From the NCBI GenBank assembly GCA_003520925.1, contig DOTV01000018.1:13015-38048 (forward strand): DNA of 25,034 bases, in the 5' to 3' direction. The position numbers were made by a program, and so were the translations under genes. This DNA is from Bacteroidales bacterium. GTDB taxonomy: Bacteria; Bacteroidota; Bacteroidia; Bacteroidales; VadinHA17. A model generated the notes under the pieces. The model saw only the letters and a program-made list of their open reading frames with translations, did no database searches and had not been told where the DNA came from. Position 1 is the stretch's first letter, and the number at the start of each line of letters is the position of its first letter. Positions 15,855 through 24,012 of this stretch are shown piece after piece.

Positions 15855-16625
15855 ATGACTATGAGCAAATACATTTACTTGACCTGTACCCCTGAAGCAC
15901 TAGTGGCTTCAATGCTTCCTCCTGAAGGATTTGGAATGTACCTTTCAACCGGAACAAAAAAAAGGAATAAAAGCCAGACTATTTTCTTCGAAGTAGATCT
16001 CAATAAAATAGAACATCTTATTGATAATGAGAGTCTTAACAAAAGATGTGTTGCAAAAGAGGATGGCAGTCCTAAAAGTTCCGTCTACCTCTCCGTTTAC
16101 AGAGTTCTCGAAACAATTCCTGTTGAAGCGCTTAAGTCACTTTACCTTACCACCGATCATGGAATTGCACTTGAGTTAAAGAGGGCACCGTATGACAAGG
16201 ATAAAGAGGTAAAGAACGCTCTTCACCTCTACCAGGAACTGAATCCGGTAACACCTCTTGTTGCAAGTGAGCTTCCGCCATCGGTATTTCTTAAAAGGCT
16301 TACCGACAATTCAATTCCAATAGTGCTCCCCAAGCTGTTCTTTGTTGAACTGAAACTCGGGGAACTGGCCACCAATCCGCTTTATGGATCAGCTGAGCAT
16401 CTGCCCTACCAGAATATCGGACACCTGAGGGATTGTCTTGAAATTCTGAGAGGAGAATACGAGAAACACATGAAGACTGTCCAGAGGATTTTCTCAGGCG
16501 AGCTTTTGTACAGGACAATTGCATCAGGCTTTTATGTCGGAGCAAAGGATGAGATTGCTTTTTATCCTTATCCAAGCATGGCAGAGCTTGAAAACATCAA
16601 TTACGAGTTTTTCCGGGCTATTTAA
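15855..16625 (+). CDS. Conserved-looking soluble protein of unknown function
   Basis: I do not recognise a named family. The 256-residue protein has no signal peptide and no membrane segment, so it is probably cytoplasmic. It looks like real coding sequence: balanced composition and a compact mixed alpha/beta pattern. Stretches such as YIYLTCTPEALVASMLPPEG (6-25), SVYLSVYRVLETIPVEALKS (76-95), LPKLFFVELKLGELA (158-172) and LPYQNIGHLRDCLEIL (183-198) have the look of conserved motifs. A helix-rich segment near 195-215 is followed by an aromatic tail. Translation may start at the first ATG or at the second, six bases later (MSKYIYL). It stands alone between divergent dapL and the co-oriented hppA, each with its own promoter. 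No function is claimed. Confidence 0.8.
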   Translation: MTMSKYIYLTCTPEALVASMLPPEGFGMYLSTGTKKRNKSQTIFFEVDLNKIEHLIDNESLNKRCVAKEDGSPKSSVYLSVYRVLETIPVEALKSLYLTTDHGIALELKRAPYDKDKEVKNALHLYQELNPVTPLVASELPPSVFLKRLTDNSIPIVLPKLFFVELKLGELATNPLYGSAEHLPYQNIGHLRDCLEILRGEYEKHMKTVQRIFSGELLYRTIASGFYVGAKDEIAFYPYPSMAELENINYEFFRAI

Positions 16626-16754
16626 TCAGGCTCAATTCTCAGTAAAAAGTATAATAACAATCACCACCATTCCGTGGCAATGGTTTATTGGCTCTGATTC
16701 TTTATTTAGAATGGTTCTAATAAACGAATTTCACTTGAAGAATCTCTTTTTTCA

Positions 16755-16785
16755 TTTGCATAAATAAAAAACTGAATTAGTTTTG
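16755..16785 (+). promoter_or_regulatory. hppA promoter
   Basis: TTTG at 16755-16758 and TAGTTTTG at 16778-16785 with exactly 19 bp between them match the Bacteroidota -33/-7 consensus very well; this is the best promoter in the window. Transcription would start near 16792, giving a leader of about 53 nt. A small dyad, TTAGAA and TTCTAA around TGG, lies upstream at 16706-16720. The remainder of the 219-bp gap shows nothing. Confidence 0.65.
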
Positions 16786-16844
16786 TACCGGCAAAAAATT
16801 TGCTTTTCTAAACCTTTACATTTTTTAATTTAAAAACAGATATC

Positions 16845-19136
16845 ATGATTAGTAGTTTATTTTGGATCGTTCCAATTTCAGCGCTTATAGCATTGCTGTT
16901 TGCCTGGATCTTTTACAAAGGCATGATTGTACAGGAGCAGGGTACCGACAGGATGAAAGAGATTGCTGCTTATGTCAGTGAAGGTGCGATGGCCTATCTG
17001 AAACGTCAGTACACCGTTGTTACCAAGGTATTCCTAATTCTTGTTGTTTTATTACTGATACTCGCATACATGGGAATTCAAAATCCGTTTGTGCCTATTG
17101 CTTTCCTGACTGGCGGGTTTTTCTCAGGGTTATGCGGTTACCTTGGTATGAAAACAGCTACTGCTGCTTCAAACAGGACTGCATGGGCTGCTTCAAAATC
17201 TCTTAACAAAGGATTACAGGTCGCTCTGCGGAGTGGTGCTGTTATGGGCCTTGTCGTTGTTGGATTTGGCCTTCTTGATATTGCAATCTGGTTCCTGATC
17301 CTCGACAAAGCTGTATTCACCCCTGAACACATGGTTAACGGTCTTCACTTGCTCGGTCTTAACTTTGTAAATGCCGGTACGGATGATCATCAGAAATATA
17401 TCGAAATAACAGCTACAATGCTTACATTCGGGATGGGTGCTTCAACCCAGGCTCTTTTTGCGCGTGTGGGTGGCGGGATCTTTACAAAAGCTGCTGATGT
17501 CGGTGCTGACCTGGTTGGCAAAGTTGAGGCTGGTATTCCTGAAGATGACCCGCGTAATCCTGCAACAATTGCTGATAACGTTGGTGACAATGTTGGTGAT
17601 GTTGCTGGTATGGGTGCTGACCTTTATGAATCTTATGCTGGTTCTATACTTGCTACTGCCGCTCTTGGTGCAGCACTTCCGGTTATGGCTAAGGGTGATC
17701 AGCTCACCGCCATTATTGCCCCTATGATGGTTTCAGCTATCGGGATATTGCTTTCAATAGCAGGCGTTTATATGGTAAGAACAAAAGAATCTGCAACCCC
17801 CAAGGCACTTCTTAATGCACTTCTTCTCGGGACAGGTGGCAGTTCTGCACTTATACTTGTAGTACTTGCAGTTATGGCTGCGATAAACTGGATTACGTGG
17901 GGTGTGTTCGGTGCTGCAGTATCAGGCCTTGTTGCCGGTGTAATAATCGGCCAGTCTACTGAATACTATACATCTGATGCAAATAAGCCGACTCAGGGTA
18001 TTGCCAGGCAGTCTCAACAGGGTCCTGCTACCGTAATAATTGAAGGTATGGCTGTTGGAATGTCTTCAACATGGATCCCCGTAATTACAATTGCTGCAGG
18101 GATTATCGCTGCTTATGGTTTTGCAGGTGGCTTCCATAACTTTGCAATGGGTGTTTATGGTATAGGTTTTGCTGCGGTTGGGATGCTTTCGACACTCGGT
18201 GTAACGCTTGCAACTGATGCTTTCGGTCCTATTGCAGATAATGCAGGGGGAAATGCTGAAATGTCGGAACTTCCTAAGGAAGTAAGGGAAAGAACCGATG
18301 CTCTCGACGGACTTGGCAACACAACAGCTGCCACCGGGAAAGGCTTTGCAATAGGTTCGGCCGCCCTTACGGCTCTCGCTCTTATGGCCGCTTATATGGA
18401 AGAGATAAAAATGTGGTTGATTAAAACAGCTGATAAGGCTCCTGAAGGATTCAAACAGATCGGAGATACATTATTTTATCACAACAGTGTCCCCACAAAT
18501 CTTGCAGAGGGACAGGTTGCAGTTAATTTAAGTACTTCAACTATCAGGGATTTCGTTGCAGCTTATGATCTTTCTGTTTTCAATCCGGTTCTTCTCGGAG
18601 GGATTTTTATCGGAGCCATGATGGCTTTTCTTTTCAGCTCAATGAGTATGAAAGCTGTCGGCCGTGCAGCAGGCAAAATGGTTGATGAGGTTCGTCGCCA
18701 GTTCCGTGAAATCCCCGGGATCATGGAAGGTACAGGAAAACCGGAATATGCAAAATGCGTCGAGATATCCACAAAAGGAGCACAAAGCGAAATGCTGGTT
18801 CCGGCACTGATGGCCATAGCTGTTCCTACAGTTGTTGGTGTTGTTCTTGGAGTCCCGGGAGTTATCGGACTTCTCGCAGGAGGTATGAGTGCAGGTTTTG
18901 TGCTTGCAAGTATGCTTAACAATTCCGGCGGAGCATGGGATAACGCAAAGAAATATGTTGAAAGAGGCAATTATGGCGGAAAGAAAAGCGAGTGCCATAA
19001 AGCTACAGTAGTTGGTGACACTGTAGGGGATCCTTTCAAGGATACTTCAGGTCCGGCTCTTAATATACTTATTAAGCTGATGTCGATGGTGTCAGTGGTT
19101 CTTGCAGGATTAACTGTAGCATTCAGTATATTCTAG
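16845..19136 (+). CDS. hppA: Membrane-bound cation-pumping pyrophosphatase (K+-dependent, Na+-type)
   Basis: This integral inner-membrane enzyme couples pyrophosphate hydrolysis to ion export. The 763-residue protein has about 16 membrane helices. The catalytic loops are ADVGADLVGKVEAGIPEDDP (217-236) with NPATIADNVGDNVGD following, and DAFGPIADNAGGNAEMSEL (458-476). The third is the C-terminal GDTVGDPFKDTSGPALNILI. In GNTTAATGKG (491-500), Ala495 and Gly498 are the residues of K+-dependent enzymes; K+-independent ones have Lys at the first position. In GADLYES, Asp259 and Glu262 are three apart, the arrangement of Na+-pumping enzymes; pure H+ pumps of the plant type carry this Glu seven residues after the Asp. 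Na+ transport, perhaps with H+, is therefore predicted. It has its own strong promoter and terminator, so it is monocistronic. Confidence 0.95.
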   Translation: MISSLFWIVPISALIALLFAWIFYKGMIVQEQGTDRMKEIAAYVSEGAMAYLKRQYTVVTKVFLILVVLLLILAYMGIQNPFVPIAFLTGGFFSGLCGYLGMKTATAASNRTAWAASKSLNKGLQVALRSGAVMGLVVVGFGLLDIAIWFLILDKAVFTPEHMVNGLHLLGLNFVNAGTDDHQKYIEITATMLTFGMGASTQALFARVGGGIFTKAADVGADLVGKVEAGIPEDDPRNPATIADNVGDNVGDVAGMGADLYESYAGSILATAALGAALPVMAKGDQLTAIIAPMMVSAIGILLSIAGVYMVRTKESATPKALLNALLLGTGGSSALILVVLAVMAAINWITWGVFGAAVSGLVAGVIIGQSTEYYTSDANKPTQGIARQSQQGPATVIIEGMAVGMSSTWIPVITIAAGIIAAYGFAGGFHNFAMGVYGIGFAAVGMLSTLGVTLATDAFGPIADNAGGNAEMSELPKEVRERTDALDGLGNTTAATGKGFAIGSAALTALALMAAYMEEIKMWLIKTADKAPEGFKQIGDTLFYHNSVPTNLAEGQVAVNLSTSTIRDFVAAYDLSVFNPVLLGGIFIGAMMAFLFSSMSMKAVGRAAGKMVDEVRRQFREIPGIMEGTGKPEYAKCVEISTKGAQSEMLVPALMAIAVPTVVGVVLGVPGVIGLLAGGMSAGFVLASMLNNSGGAWDNAKKYVERGNYGGKKSECHKATVVGDTVGDPFKDTSGPALNILIKLMSMVSVVLAGLTVAFSIF

Positions 19137-19157
19137 GATCAGGATATTTTAAGCATA

Positions 19158-19190
19158 AAAAAAGCTGCCTTCGATAAAGGCAGCTTTTTT
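19158..19190. terminator. Bidirectional intrinsic terminator between hppA and eno
   Basis: The stem AAAAAAGCTGCCTT pairs with AAGGCAGCTTTTTT (14 bp) around the loop CGATA. It is flanked by an A-run on the left and a T-run on the right, so it works as a Rho-independent terminator for both convergent genes: hppA ends 21 bp before it and eno 14 bp beyond it. Confidence 0.9.
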
Positions 19191-19204
19191 ATTTGCAATT
19201 TTAT

Positions 19205-20485
19205 CTATGCGTTTTTAAAAGCCTTCTTTCCTGCAAATTTTGCGTATTTGCCCAGCTCATTTTCAATGCGCATCAACTGATTGAATTTTTCGATCCTTTC
19301 TCCCCTGCAACCGCTGCCTGTTTTAAGGTGTCCTGCATTTACAGCAACAGTAAGGTCGGCAATGAAACTGTCAGGTGTCTCCCCGCTGCGGTGTGAAACG
19401 AAAGCATTGTAATTATTCCTGTAAGCCAGCTCAATCGTCTCGAGTGTTTCGGTAACGCTGCCGATCTGGTTAAGCTTAATAAGAACCGAGTTTGCAACTC
19501 CTTTGGCTATGCCCTCTGCAAGTATTGACTTATTGGTGCAAAAAAGGTCATCTCCTACTATTTCGATCTTCTTACCCAGAGTGTCTGTCATTTTTTTCCA
19601 TCCTGTCCAGTCGTTTTCTGCAAGCCCGTCCTCAATAAGTACTATCGGATATTGGTTTACCCAGCTCTCCCACAGTTTAATAAGATCATCGCTTGAGATC
19701 AGTTTTCCCGTGCTTTTGAAGAGCTTGTATTTTCCGTCTTCCCACATTTCGCTTGCAGCAGGATCGAGACAAATGCTTACATCGGTTCCGGGTTTATATC
19801 CCGCTTTGTCAATAGCTTCAAGTATTACCTCAACAGCTTCGTCATTCGATTTCAGATCAGGAGCAAAGCCGCCTTCATCACCTACACCTGTACTGTATCC
19901 CTTCTTCTTTAGAACTGATTTCAGGGTATGAAATACTTCAATACCCATCCTGATTGATTCGGTGAAAGTTTTTGCTGAATGAGGTGCAATCATGAATTCC
20001 TGGAAATCAACATTATTGTCGGCATGTTTTCCGCCGTTAATTATATTCAGACAGGGAACAGGAAGCAGGTGTGCATTGGCTCCTCCAAGATATTGATATA
20101 GCGGCAGGCCGGCACTTTCAGCTTCAGCCCGTGCATAAGCCATTGAAACAGACAGAATAGCATTTGCCCCCAGTTTTGATTTGTTGGGAGTTCCATCCAA
20201 CTCTATCATAAAGTAATCAAGTTCGCGCTGATTATTGAATTCTTTTCCGGTTATCTCCTTTGCAATAATTTTGTTCACATTCTCAACTGCTTTCAGAACA
20301 CCTTTCCCTCCATAACGTTTTTTATCTTCGTCACGTAATTCACATGCTTCACGTTCCCCTGTTGAAGCGCCGCTGGGCACCATTGCTTTTGCTTTTGTTC
20401 CGTCTTCGAGGATTATATTTGCCTCTACTGTCGGATTACCTCTTGAATCAAGAATTTCCAATGCTGATACACTAATGATTTCCAT
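19205..20485 (-). CDS. eno: Enolase
   Basis: Enolase converts 2-phosphoglycerate to phosphoenolpyruvate in glycolysis and back in gluconeogenesis. The 426-residue protein is full length: EIISVSALEILDSRGNPTVE at the N-terminus, the mobile loop PSGASTG (37-43), His154 in GGKHADNNVDFQEFM, and Glu163. The catalytic base pair is Glu204 in VGDEGGFAPDL and Lys337 in LIKLNQIGS. The Mg2+ ligands are Asp241, Glu285 and Asp312, and SHRSGET and Lys388 complete the site. The last conserved motif reads KTGSGCRGERIEKFNQL rather than the more familiar KTGSxSRxxR, a variant I believe also occurs elsewhere. It is convergent with hppA and shares its terminator. The 207-bp upstream gap is AT-rich without an obvious promoter box. 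Confidence 0.98.
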   Translation of the reverse strand: MEIISVSALEILDSRGNPTVEANIILEDGTKAKAMVPSGASTGEREACELRDEDKKRYGGKGVLKAVENVNKIIAKEITGKEFNNQRELDYFMIELDGTPNKSKLGANAILSVSMAYARAEAESAGLPLYQYLGGANAHLLPVPCLNIINGGKHADNNVDFQEFMIAPHSAKTFTESIRMGIEVFHTLKSVLKKKGYSTGVGDEGGFAPDLKSNDEAVEVILEAIDKAGYKPGTDVSICLDPAASEMWEDGKYKLFKSTGKLISSDDLIKLWESWVNQYPIVLIEDGLAENDWTGWKKMTDTLGKKIEIVGDDLFCTNKSILAEGIAKGVANSVLIKLNQIGSVTETLETIELAYRNNYNAFVSHRSGETPDSFIADLTVAVNAGHLKTGSGCRGERIEKFNQLMRIENELGKYAKFAGKKAFKNA

Positions 20486-20663
20486 AGTTTTTCTGTTAAT
20501 TAAAAAATTATTTTTTCGATAATTGTTATTAGTTCATTGATATTAATAAAATATTCTTTTCAGTTTCAGTTTTGTCTGCTAATTTACATATTTGTTTAAG
20601 AGGTTTATTATTTATTTCAAAATCATCGCCAGATCTGATACCCTTATAACGTAAGTTCAGACC

Positions 20664-20681
20664 CCTGGTCATCGGACCAGG
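20664..20681 (-). terminator. Small hairpin after the histidine kinase gene
   Basis: CCTGGTC and GACCAGG (7 bp) pair around ATCG, 11 bp beyond the kinase stop codon in the direction of transcription. On the minus strand it is followed by GGTCTGAAC rather than a U-run, so it is a weak or Rho-assisted terminator at best, or an mRNA-stabilising 3' hairpin. Confidence 0.35.
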
Positions 20682-20692
20682 ATATAAAAGAT

Positions 20693-22048
20693 TTATCTGG
20701 CATAACGACTGAAAAGTATATCCATACGGGTTCCTTCATTCACTTTGCTTTTAATTTCCACAACAGCCTTGTGAAGTTCAAATATCTTTTTAACCAAAGC
20801 TAGCCCTATGCCAAAACCACCAATGAATTTTGCATTTGTGGCCCTGGAAAAAGGTCTGTAAATAGTCTCAAGTTCTTCGGAAGGTATTCCTATGCCATTA
20901 TCCTTAATAATGACGGTTATATAATTGTCAGTAATTACAAACTCCACAATTACATCGTCGTTCGAAAACTTGCATGCATTGTCAAGGATATTCTTGAAGG
21001 CAATTCCAAGTAATCCTTCATTACCATTTATCACCAGGTCATTCTCACTTTCGGGATATATTATTTTTGGTACAATTTTACGTCCCTCATACTTCATTTT
21101 TACCTGGTAAATAGTATTAAAAACAATCTCATCAATTCGTACTTCCGAAAAGACAATAGTCTTGTCCCTGTTTATTTGTGCTAATTCGAGTAAATTAATA
21201 AGGAGTGAATTTAACTTTTTAAGATCGGTATTAATTCCTGATATTAGTCTTAAATAGTCTTCCTTACTCTTCTCATGACTGAGGATATAATCGCTTTCAC
21301 CGATCATCACCGTGAGTGGTGTCCGCAATTCATGTGACGCGTTTGAAACGAAGTCCTCCTGGTTCCTGAAAGCAATCTCGAGATCCGACAACATCTCGTT
21401 GAATGTTATTGCCAGTTGTGCTATCTCATCTTTTTTATCTCCTTCATCAAGGCGGTGGCTTAGCTTCAGGGAATTTATTTCCTTGACATTTTTTATAATC
21501 TGTGAGATCGGCTGGATAGCCTTCCTGGCAAAAAAATAGGAAAACAGCACCGAGAGCCAGATACTGAAAAGAATGCTCCAGAAGAGGATTTTACGGAGTC
21601 CAGACAGGTTTTCGATACGCGATTTATCGAAGGCCATGGCGTACACATAATAGGTGTGGCTATCATAAAAATGTTTATAGCAGACTCCTTCTTTTTCTGA
21701 AATTGAAAAATAGTTTAAGTCACCATGCGCATTTGTTACCAGAGTTGTGTTATCTGACAGATATTCAATGTTGTTACCATAAATAAGGTTAAAAGCTGAA
21801 TCGGTCAGCACCAGTTCTTCTCTTTCCCAGGAAATTGTAGATTGCTGGATTTTTTTTAATAATGATGAGTCAACTTCAGCAACGTTTATTAAAAGAGTTG
21901 CAGTATTTTTTGCAGTATCCAGGAGATTTTGCCTGAATTTTGCAAGCTGGCTTGTATATGAAAAATAGTAAACAAGCAATGAGAAAAACAATAATATTCC
22001 GGCTACAATAAGGGTGAATTGAATCGCTAATCTGATTTTTATATTCAT
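20693..22048 (-). CDS. Two-component sensor histidine kinase
   Basis: This is an inner-membrane sensor of 451 residues. A first membrane helix (about 9-29) is followed by a periplasmic sensing region of about 120 residues (30-152), then a second helix (about 153-173) and HAMP (174-226). HisKA follows, with His239 in FVSNASHELRTPLTVMIGE, then a GHKL ATPase domain with N-box NILDNACKF (Asn357), G1 box DNGIGIP (383-389) and G2 box GGFGIGLALV (410-419). All kinase boxes are intact. The periplasmic part has no domain I recognise, so the signal is unknown. It follows the response regulator by 3 bp, a standard operon of cognate partners. The divergent exchanger gene and shared operators suggest an envelope or ion-related signal, which is inference. 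Confidence 0.95.
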   Translation of the reverse strand: MNIKIRLAIQFTLIVAGILLFFSLLVYYFSYTSQLAKFRQNLLDTAKNTATLLINVAEVDSSLLKKIQQSTISWEREELVLTDSAFNLIYGNNIEYLSDNTTLVTNAHGDLNYFSISEKEGVCYKHFYDSHTYYVYAMAFDKSRIENLSGLRKILFWSILFSIWLSVLFSYFFARKAIQPISQIIKNVKEINSLKLSHRLDEGDKKDEIAQLAITFNEMLSDLEIAFRNQEDFVSNASHELRTPLTVMIGESDYILSHEKSKEDYLRLISGINTDLKKLNSLLINLLELAQINRDKTIVFSEVRIDEIVFNTIYQVKMKYEGRKIVPKIIYPESENDLVINGNEGLLGIAFKNILDNACKFSNDDVIVEFVITDNYITVIIKDNGIGIPSEELETIYRPFSRATNAKFIGGFGIGLALVKKIFELHKAVVEIKSKVNEGTRMDILFSRYAR

Positions 22049-22051
22049 CGC

Positions 22052-22744
22052 CTAAATTTCTTTTTCACTACAATAGAAGCCAAATCCAAACTTTGTATGG
22101 ATCAGTTTTGGTTTAAAATCCTTATCAATTTTTTTCCTAAGGTAATTTACATAGACATCAATAATATTTGTATTTGGGTCAAAATCAATTCCCCACACCT
22201 TTTCAATAATTAACTCCCTGGTGAGCAATTTGTCTTTGTTCTTCAGAAAGGTCTCCAGCAATAAGGATTCTTTGGCAGTGAGCTCTATCTTTTTATTTGA
22301 ACGTGTAACGGTCTTAGTATTTAAATCCATTTCAAGATCGGCAATTCCAATCTTATCGGTTGTTTCTAGATTTGCGTCTGAACGTCTTAGGAAAACATTT
22401 ATACGCGCGAGCAATTCCCTGAAATCAAATGGTTTAACAATATAATCATCTGCCCCTGCATCAAAACCGGTTAACTTATTATCGGGCATACCGAAAGCTG
22501 TGAGCATAATTATCGGGATGTTGCTGTTGGTCTTTCTGATCTCCTTACATAAATCATAGCCATTTATCAGTGGCAGATTTATATCCAGAATAATTAGGTT
22601 ATACTTGTTTTTCTCAACTAACTGTTTCCCGGTATACCCGTCATATGCAATTTTTGCATTGAATCCCGATTCCTCAAGTTGCATTTTTAATATGTCAGCT
22701 AGTCTTTGTTCATCCTCGACAATCAGAATATTAATGTTCTCCAT
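22052..22744 (-). CDS. OmpR/PhoB-family response regulator
   Basis: This is a DNA-binding regulator of 230 residues. The receiver domain (1-about 118) has the acidic pocket Glu10-Asp11, the phospho-acceptor Asp54 in LIILDINLP, Thr82 in IIMLTAFG, and Lys104 in DDYIVKPFDFREL. The winged-helix domain (about 130-230) has the ELTAKESLLLETFLKN and LTRELIIEKVWG segments, the recognition-helix region NIIDVYVNYLRKKID, and the wing KLIHTKFGFGFYC. It is the first gene of the pair with the kinase (3-bp gap). Its upstream region holds three direct repeats spaced 11 bp, and a matching triple repeat stands before the coiled-coil gene; I infer these to be its binding sites, with autoregulation likely. Confidence 0.97.
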   Translation of the reverse strand: MENINILIVEDEQRLADILKMQLEESGFNAKIAYDGYTGKQLVEKNKYNLIILDINLPLINGYDLCKEIRKTNSNIPIIMLTAFGMPDNKLTGFDAGADDYIVKPFDFRELLARINVFLRRSDANLETTDKIGIADLEMDLNTKTVTRSNKKIELTAKESLLLETFLKNKDKLLTRELIIEKVWGIDFDPNTNIIDVYVNYLRKKIDKDFKPKLIHTKFGFGFYCSEKEI

Positions 22745-22763
22745 TTTTGTTGTTACTTTTATG

Positions 22764-22771
22764 CAAATTTA
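22764..22771 (-). promoter_or_regulatory. Candidate -7 promoter box for the regulator-kinase operon
   Basis: The minus strand reads TAAATTTG, a match to TAnnTTTG, 20 bp before the response-regulator ATG. No -33 TTG lies at the right distance. The operator at 22806-22838 is about 50-80 bp upstream of the expected start site, a position suited to activation. Confidence 0.45.
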
Positions 22772-22805
22772 CTTTAATAAAGACAAATAACTTGTATTTA
22801 ATAAG

Positions 22806-22838
22806 TTTCTAATCAATATCTAATCAATTCTTAATCAA
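22806..22838. promoter_or_regulatory. Operator of three 11-bp direct repeats (regulator/exchanger gap)
   Basis: Three units, TTTCTAATCAA, TATCTAATCAA and TTCTTAATCAA, stand head to tail, so TAATCAA recurs at 22810, 22821 and 22832, exactly one 11-bp step apart. Direct repeats with 11-bp spacing are the usual binding geometry for OmpR/PhoB-type regulators, and such a regulator is encoded next door. The site lies between the divergent regulator and exchanger genes. Its last unit ends 19 bp before a TATTTTCG box, where a -33 element would otherwise be. The biological role is inferred. Confidence 0.7.
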
Positions 22839-22857
22839 CAATAAAGGATTTCATTCA

Positions 22858-22865
22858 TATTTTCG
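22858..22865 (+). promoter_or_regulatory. Candidate -7 box for the cation exchanger gene
   Basis: TATTTTCG differs from TAnnTTTG by one base and lies 19 bp after the triple repeat, which would occupy the -33 position. This arrangement is expected for a promoter driven by a DNA-bound activator. The leader would be about 60 nt. Confidence 0.38.
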
Positions 22866-22933
22866 CAAATTTGTATTAGGTAACCGTAATTTTTAATGGA
22901 AATATTTCAAAAACCGAAATACACGGTACCATT

Positions 22934-23944
22934 ATGAGTAATTTATTTCTTTACATTCTGGGCTTTGCCACATGTGCTGGTATAATAATTTACAGCGGAA
23001 CCAAACTTTCATTCTATGGCCATAAAATTGCCGACCTTACCGGAATGGGTAAGGCATGGGTAGGCCTGATCTTAATGGCATCAGTTACTTCTTTGCCGGA
23101 ATTGATAACCGGAATCAGTTCAGTGGTCATCATAAAAGAGCCTGATTTTGCTGCAGGTGATATTTTTGGAAGTTGTATTTTTAACCTGCTCATCCTTACA
23201 ATATTGGATGCCAGGCTAAAACAATCTCTTTTTTCTGTTGTCAAATCGGACCATATCGTTGGAGCCATATTTGGAATTATTTTATTGACTGTAGCCGGGA
23301 TAGCTCTTTCTCAGTCTCATGTTATCCCGTCAGTATTATGGATAAGCAGTTCTTCATTTGCCTTATTTGGAGTTTATTTAATAGCTGTCCGATCTATTTA
23401 TAAATATGAATTTGCTGCTTTCGATGAATCTCAACCTCACACAAAATTGCAATCTCCTTCACGTTCTGCAGAGCTTAAGAAAACAATTACAGGATATGCT
23501 ATATATGCATTTATCGTAATAGCTGCGGCAGTATTCCTTCCTTATTTTGGTGAACATATTGCATCGTCTACCGGTTTAAGTAATTCTTTTTTCGGCACTC
23601 TGTTCTTAGCCGCTTCAACTTCATTACCAGAGCTGGTAGTTTCATTATCTGCGTTAAAGATGGGTTCAGCAGATATGGCTGTTGGAAATTTGTTGGGCAG
23701 TAATGTTTTTAATGTGTTCATACTGGGGTTTGATGATATTTTTTACACTGAAGGTTCAATATTCAAAGACATATCGCCTTCGCATTCCATATCAATTTAC
23801 GTCACTATTATAATGACAGCAGTAGTTGTATTGGGCCTCCTATTTAAAATAAAGAAAAAACAGGCATGGAATCTCAGCATTAATTCTTTTATAATTATTG
23901 TTCTATACCTGGCGCTTATGGTATTTTTATTCATAAAAAAATAA
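22934..23944 (+). CDS. CaCA-family Na+/Ca2+-type exchanger
   Basis: This polytopic inner-membrane antiporter of the Ca2+:cation antiporter superfamily (YrbG-like) probably expels Ca2+ or another cation in exchange for Na+ or H+. The 336 residues form about ten membrane helices in two inverted halves joined by a hydrophilic loop (about 155-185). The alpha-1 repeat has TSLPE at 52-56 and GSCIFN at 79-84; the alpha-2 repeat has TSLPE at 229-233 and GSNVFN at 255-260. Glu56 and Glu233 are the expected ion-binding acids. Cys81 replaces the Asn common at this ion-binding position in the first repeat, which could change ion choice. It is divergent from the response regulator and preceded by the triple-repeat operator. 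The family is firm; the ion is not. Confidence 0.9.
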   Translation: MSNLFLYILGFATCAGIIIYSGTKLSFYGHKIADLTGMGKAWVGLILMASVTSLPELITGISSVVIIKEPDFAAGDIFGSCIFNLLILTILDARLKQSLFSVVKSDHIVGAIFGIILLTVAGIALSQSHVIPSVLWISSSSFALFGVYLIAVRSIYKYEFAAFDESQPHTKLQSPSRSAELKKTITGYAIYAFIVIAAAVFLPYFGEHIASSTGLSNSFFGTLFLAASTSLPELVVSLSALKMGSADMAVGNLLGSNVFNVFILGFDDIFYTEGSIFKDISPSHSISIYVTIIMTAVVVLGLLFKIKKKQAWNLSINSFIIIVLYLALMVFLFIKK

Positions 23945-23963
23945 GCCGGCAATTTGAACTGGC
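23945..23963 (+). terminator. Weak hairpin after the exchanger gene
   Basis: GCCGG pairs with CTGGC (five pairs including one G-U) around AATTTGAA, followed by ATTTATTTAATT. It begins directly after the exchanger stop codon. It may partly end transcription, leaving the coiled-coil gene mainly to its own promoter. The evidence is weak. Confidence 0.3.
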
Positions 23964-24012
23964 ATTTATTTAATTACTGCAAGCTTATTTAGATCAGCTG
24001 ATATTTAAGGAG

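Noticed and set aside
16706..16720. Dyad TTAGAA/TTCTAA in the hppA upstream gap as an operator or terminator
   Set aside because: The arms are only 6 bp in AT-rich DNA with no second copy, too weak to call.
23993..24002. ATCAGCTGAT palindrome before the coiled-coil gene
   Set aside because: A single 10-bp palindrome with no repeat elsewhere near it; likely chance.
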